Source: Phyllobacterium bourgognense
Lineage (GTDB): Bacteria; Pseudomonadota; Alphaproteobacteria; Rhizobiales; Rhizobiaceae
DNA length: 32,297 bases
Assembly: GCF_003337575.1 (NCBI RefSeq)
Contig: NZ_QPJM01000028.1
Span: forward strand, 1-32,297
Direction of reading: 5' to 3'
The notes beneath the pieces are model-generated. The model did no database searches. It saw only the letters and a list, made by a program, of their open reading frames with translations, and was not told where the DNA came from. Positions within the stretch are counted from its first letter, which is position 1. Every line of letters starts with the position of its first letter. Positions 29,500-32,297 of the stretch are shown in pieces. The position numbers and the translations under genes were made by a program.

Positions 29500-30516
29500 A
29501 TGAGACACGACACGATGGCTGACAAGAAACCACTGACAATCCGCCTGTGCGGACCGCGCGGTTTTTGCGCCGGTGTGGATCGCGCTATCCAGATCGTCGT
29601 TTTGGCATTGAAAAAATATGGCGCGCCTGTCTACGTCCGCCATGAGATCGTGCACAACCGTTACGTCGTCGAAGGCTTGCAGGCTCGGGGAGCGGTTTTT
29701 GTCGAAGAGCTTGACGAAATTCCTCCGGAGCATCGCAGTCAGCCTGTGGTCTTTTCCGCGCACGGGGTTCCGAAGTCGGTCCCCTCCGATGCGGAAAGCA
29801 AGAACCTTTTCTATCTGGATGCAACATGCCCGCTGGTCTCCAAGGTTCATAAGCAGGCGATGCGCCACCAGCGGCTCGGCCGCCATGTCATCCTGGTCGG
29901 TCACTCAGGCCATCCGGAAGTCATCGGTACAATGGGTCAGCTACCCGAAGGTGCGGTGACGCTCGTTGAAACCATCGCCGATGCCGAGACCTATGTCCCT
30001 GAGGATCCCGATAATCTCGGCTTTGTCACGCAGACAACGCTTTCCGTTGACGACACTGCCGGGATCATCGCGACCTTGCAGCGCCGCTTCCCCGCACTGA
30101 CAGCGCCGGCCGCGGAATCGATCTGTTACGCCACGACGAACCGTCAGGAGGCTGTTAAAGCCGCCGCTCCGGGTTGCGACCTTTTTCTCATCGTCGGGGC
30201 GCCGAATTCCTCCAATTCAAAGCGGCTGGTCGAGGTCGCCGAGCGATCGGGGGCCGCACAATCGCTGCTGGTCCAACGAGCTGCCGATATTGACTGGAGC
30301 ACGATCGGCGACATCTCAGTGGTCGGGCTTTCTGCTGGAGCGTCAGCACCGGAGATCATCGTTGACGAAATTATTCAGTCCTTTTCGGAGCGATATATCG
30401 TGTCGATCGAACTTGCGGAAACAACCATCGAGACCGAGAATTTCCACGTGATGCGGGATCTGCGCGACATGGATCTGACGAGCGCCGATATGGCATTCGT
30501 CAACGGCAGCCGGTAA
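29500..30516 (+). CDS. ispH: 4-hydroxy-3-methylbut-2-enyl diphosphate reductase
   Basis: IspH is an iron-sulfur enzyme of the last MEP-pathway step, giving IPP and DMAPP. The 338 residues carry the three cluster-binding cysteines Cys23 (GPRGFCAGV), Cys110 ([11 protein letters not shown]) and Cys209 (ICYATTNRQ), and [13 protein letters not shown] with the conserved His and Glu140. The start may be ATG 29500 or ATG 29515 (MADKK...); neither has a strong ribosome site. It follows surf1 by 35 bp and precedes thrB by 10 bp. With dxs at 16.6 kb the window holds both ends of the MEP pathway. Confidence 0.96.
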   Translation: MRHDTMADKKPLTIRLCGPRGFCAGVDRAIQIVVLALKKYGAPVYVRHEIVHNRYVVEGLQARGAVFVEELDEIPPEHRSQPVVFSAHGVPKSVPSDAESKNLFYLDATCPLVSKVHKQAMRHQRLGRHVILVGHSGHPEVIGTMGQLPEGAVTLVETIADAETYVPEDPDNLGFVTQTTLSVDDTAGIIATLQRRFPALTAPAAESICYATTNRQEAVKAAAPGCDLFLIVGAPNSSNSKRLVEVAERSGAAQSLLVQRAADIDWSTIGDISVVGLSAGASAPEIIVDEIIQSFSERYIVSIELAETTIETENFHVMRDLRDMDLTSADMAFVNGSR

Positions 30517-30526
30517 GAGCTAGGAT

Positions 30527-31507
30527 ATGGCCGTCTATACCGACATCAATGAAATCGACTTGGCGCACTTCCTCAAGGACTACGAAATCGGCGAGCTGCT
30601 TTCGTATAAGGGCATTGCCGAGGGCGTCGAAAACTCCAACTATCTGCTGCATACCAGCAGCGGATCGTACATTCTGACGTTGTACGAGAAACGTGTGAAC
30701 AGCAACGATCTGCCGTTCTTTCTCGGTTTGATGCGCCATCTGGCGGGCAAGGGGATACGCTGTCCTTTGCCAGTGAATCAGAAATCCGGATCGAGTATCG
30801 GTGAACTGGCTGGTCGGCCTGCCGCGATCGTAACTTTTCTCGAAGGCATGTGGATGCGCCGCCCGACCGTGCAGCATTGCTTTGCTTTGGGCGAGTCAAT
30901 GGCGAGGATGCATGTCGCAGGAGAGGATTTCCCCATGCGCCGCCCCAATGCGCTCTCTGTAGAAGGCTGGCGGCCCCTGTGGAACAATTCCAAGGCCGGT
31001 GCCGATCGGGTTGAACCAGGCCTTACAGACGAGACCGAGACCGATCTCGCCTTCTTCGAGTCCAACTGGCCGTCGCATTTGCCCTCGGGCGTCATCCATG
31101 CCGACCTTTTTCCAGACAACGTCTTCTTTTTGGGAAACAAACTGTCGGGACTGATCGATTTCTATTTCGCGTGTACCGATCTGCTTGCCTACGATGTGGC
31201 CGTTTGCCTGAATGCCTGGTGCTTTGAAAAGGATCATTCCTTCAATCTCACCAAAGGTACGGCCTTGCTTCGAGGCTACAACTCCGTTCGTCCGCTCTCG
31301 GCGGACGAAGCCGCAAGCTTGCCTGTCCTAGCTCGCGGTTCGGCGCTGCGTTTCATGCTCACAAGATTGTACGATTGGCTCAACACGCCGGAAGGCAGCC
31401 TCGTCGTCAAAAAAGACCCTATGGAATATATCCGCCGGATGCGCTTTCACCGCCAGATCAAGTCGGCAGAAGAATACGGGCTCATCCTGGAAGGGTCGAA
31501 AGTGTGA
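30527..31507 (+). CDS. thrB: Homoserine kinase ThrB (APH-fold type)
   Basis: This enzyme phosphorylates homoserine in threonine synthesis. It belongs to the aminoglycoside-phosphotransferase fold, not the GHMP type of enterobacteria; this is the usual form in alphaproteobacteria and pseudomonads. The 326 residues include [23 protein letters not shown] (nucleotide-binding region), the catalytic loop [14 protein letters not shown] (Asp as base), and [24 protein letters not shown]. Its stop codon overlaps the rnhA start as GTGA. Confidence 0.94.
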   Translation: MAVYTDINEIDLAHFLKDYEIGELLSYKGIAEGVENSNYLLHTSSGSYILTLYEKRVNSNDLPFFLGLMRHLAGKGIRCPLPVNQKSGSSIGELAGRPAAIVTFLEGMWMRRPTVQHCFALGESMARMHVAGEDFPMRRPNALSVEGWRPLWNNSKAGADRVEPGLTDETETDLAFFESNWPSHLPSGVIHADLFPDNVFFLGNKLSGLIDFYFACTDLLAYDVAVCLNAWCFEKDHSFNLTKGTALLRGYNSVRPLSADEAASLPVLARGSALRFMLTRLYDWLNTPEGSLVVKKDPMEYIRRMRFHRQIKSAEEYGLILEGSKV

Positions 31508-31959
31508 AGGAGATCCAGGCTTTTACCGATGGCGCTTGCTCCGGCAATCCGGGCCCGGGAGGCTGGGGTGCGGTTCTGCGCTGGAACGGCAATGAAAAGG
31601 AACTCTCCGGCGGTGAGGCTGACACGACCAACAACCGTATGGAGTTGATGGCGGCGATATCGGCCTTGAATGCCCTGAAGGAGCCGTGCCAAGTCGATCT
31701 TTATACGGATTCGGTCTATGTTCGTGACGGTATTTCTGGCTGGATCGATGGCTGGAAGCGCAACGGCTGGAAAACTGCCGCGAAGAAGCCAGTCAAGAAC
31801 GCCGAACTCTGGCAGGCGTTGGATGAAGCGCGCAAGCGGCACAAGGTGGTCTGGCACTGGGTCAAAGGGCATGCCGGCCATCCGGAGAACGAGCGTGCCG
31901 ACGAACTCGCGCGCGCTGGCATGGCGCCTTTCAAACAGAAACGAGTGCCGCAAGTTTAA
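31504..31959 (+). CDS. rnhA: Ribonuclease HI
   Basis: RNase HI degrades the RNA strand of RNA-DNA hybrids. The protein has 151 residues from GTG 31504, which overlaps the thrB stop codon (GTGA) and has GGAAGGG at 31489-31495; the longer frame reaching into thrB is an artefact. Catalytic residues are Asp9 ([16 protein letters not shown]), Glu47 (NNRMELMAA), Asp69 (YTDSVYV) and Asp133 (NERADELA), with the flexible-loop His in [10 protein letters not shown]. The basic helix [17 protein letters not shown] is present. It ends the surf1-ispH-thrB-rnhA run. Confidence 0.97.
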   Translation: MKEIQAFTDGACSGNPGPGGWGAVLRWNGNEKELSGGEADTTNNRMELMAAISALNALKEPCQVDLYTDSVYVRDGISGWIDGWKRNGWKTAAKKPVKNAELWQALDEARKRHKVVWHWVKGHAGHPENERADELARAGMAPFKQKRVPQV

Positions 31960-31983
31960 GAAAACTCGCCAAGGGGGCTGCAA

Positions 31984-32063
31984 ATGGCGCTTTCCTGCGC
32001 TCCGATGCTCACGTACCCAACGTACGCTCCGCTTCGGTGCTCGAAAGTCAGCATTTTCGCCAC
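31984..32063 (+). repeat. Imperfect palindromic 3' element after rnhA
   Basis: The segment is a long imperfect inverted repeat centred near 32019: CGTAC (32012-32016) pairs with GTACG (32022-32026), and the arms ATGGCGCTTTCCTGCGCTCC and CGGTGCTCGAAAGTCAGCAT continue with gaps. The motif CTCCGATGCTCACGTAC...GTACGCTCCGCTTCGGTGCTC resembles a palindromic element I recall after many rhizobial genes. It is followed by a smaller hairpin, GCCTG/CAGGC (32064-32086). Together they probably serve as the rnhA 3' end. Confidence 0.6.
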
Positions 32064-32127
32064 GCCTGACGAATTTTCGGGCAGGCTCTAAGGATATCGC
32101 GTGTAGAAACGCGGTGCGGATTTGTGT

Positions 32128-32233
32128 GATTGATCATGTCAAAGAACCGGGTGTGCGTTCCCTTGCCACGCCCGCTTTCGCGTCTGGCCATTGCTTGCAT
32201 TGTGGGAAGACGGGCGGTCGTCGAAGCGCGTCT
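32128..32233 (+). repeat. Dispersed intergenic repeat, copy 2
   Basis: This copy matches the reverse complement of bases 1-103 (about 80-85% by eye, with near-perfect blocks at both ends). It lies downstream of rnhA in the same sense as copy 1 lies downstream of ubiA. Beyond the shared end the sequence continues with an AT-rich TAGATAAATAAT and an inverted repeat (CGGGCGGTC 32211-32219 with GACCGCCCG 32259-32267). No gene is visible in 31960-32297. Confidence 0.85.
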
Positions 32234-32297
32234 TGGTAGATAAATAATGCGATCCGAAGACCGCCCGCTAACGTTGTCCCCCTGCCGGCCAGCTTCT

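Noticed and set aside
31718..32239. Plus-strand open frame running from rnhA through the 3' repeats
   Set aside because: It uses a different frame inside rnhA and then reads through repeats; there is no ribosome site or domain.

Overview
The window reads as a core-chromosome segment of an alphaproteobacterium of the order Hyphomicrobiales (Rhizobiales), probably near Phyllobacteriaceae/Brucellaceae. This rests on gene order (coxB-coxA-ctaB-coxF-ctaG-coxC-DUF983-surf1-ispH-thrB-rnhA; HDAC-like/xseB/dxs/tlyA), on protein families typical of the group (IalB, DUF1344, 17-kDa-antigen-like lipoprotein, RibB fused to a degenerate RibA domain) and on moderately high GC. The assignment is by recognition, not by a search. 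All recognised genes are intact. I see no phage, IS transposase, CRISPR array, tRNA or rRNA.

Left part (1-10.6 kb): ubiA (ubiquinone synthesis) diverges from purD. purD converges on a secreted GH25 muramidase-like gene. A DmdC-type acyl-CoA dehydrogenase and a crotonase form a two-gene fatty-acyl operon that converges on pdxH. Then come a surface lipoprotein, a zinc-finger-less DnaJ/CbpA-type co-chaperone, fabI, a histidine phosphatase and a convergent DUF1344 gene.

Middle part (10.6-22.5 kb): aroC and ribB are close together. They are followed by a Cys/Met-metabolism PLP enzyme with its own promoter and terminator, then a rightward run of HDAC-like amidohydrolase, xseB, pirin, dxs, tlyA and a TrmA/RlmD-type rRNA methyltransferase. 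tldD and an ialB-family gene lie on the opposite strand.

Right part (22.8-32 kb): the aa3 cytochrome c oxidase locus contains structural subunits II, I and III, heme O synthase, the CoxF small membrane protein, the Cox11 copper chaperone, DUF983 and SURF1. It continues into ispH, thrB and rnhA. The window carries Dxs and IspH (first and last MEP-pathway steps) as well as two polyprenyl-transfer enzymes (UbiA, CtaB), so isoprenoid supply and respiration are well represented.

No new multi-gene system is evident. The least expected signals are non-coding: a ~103-105 bp repeat at both window ends, in inverted orientation but in the same sense relative to the neighbouring gene; a palindromic 3' element after rnhA; a perfect 13-bp hairpin between coxA and ctaB; and a 53-nt stem-loop just before the TTG start of dxs. 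The terminal repeats may simply mark where a draft assembly broke.
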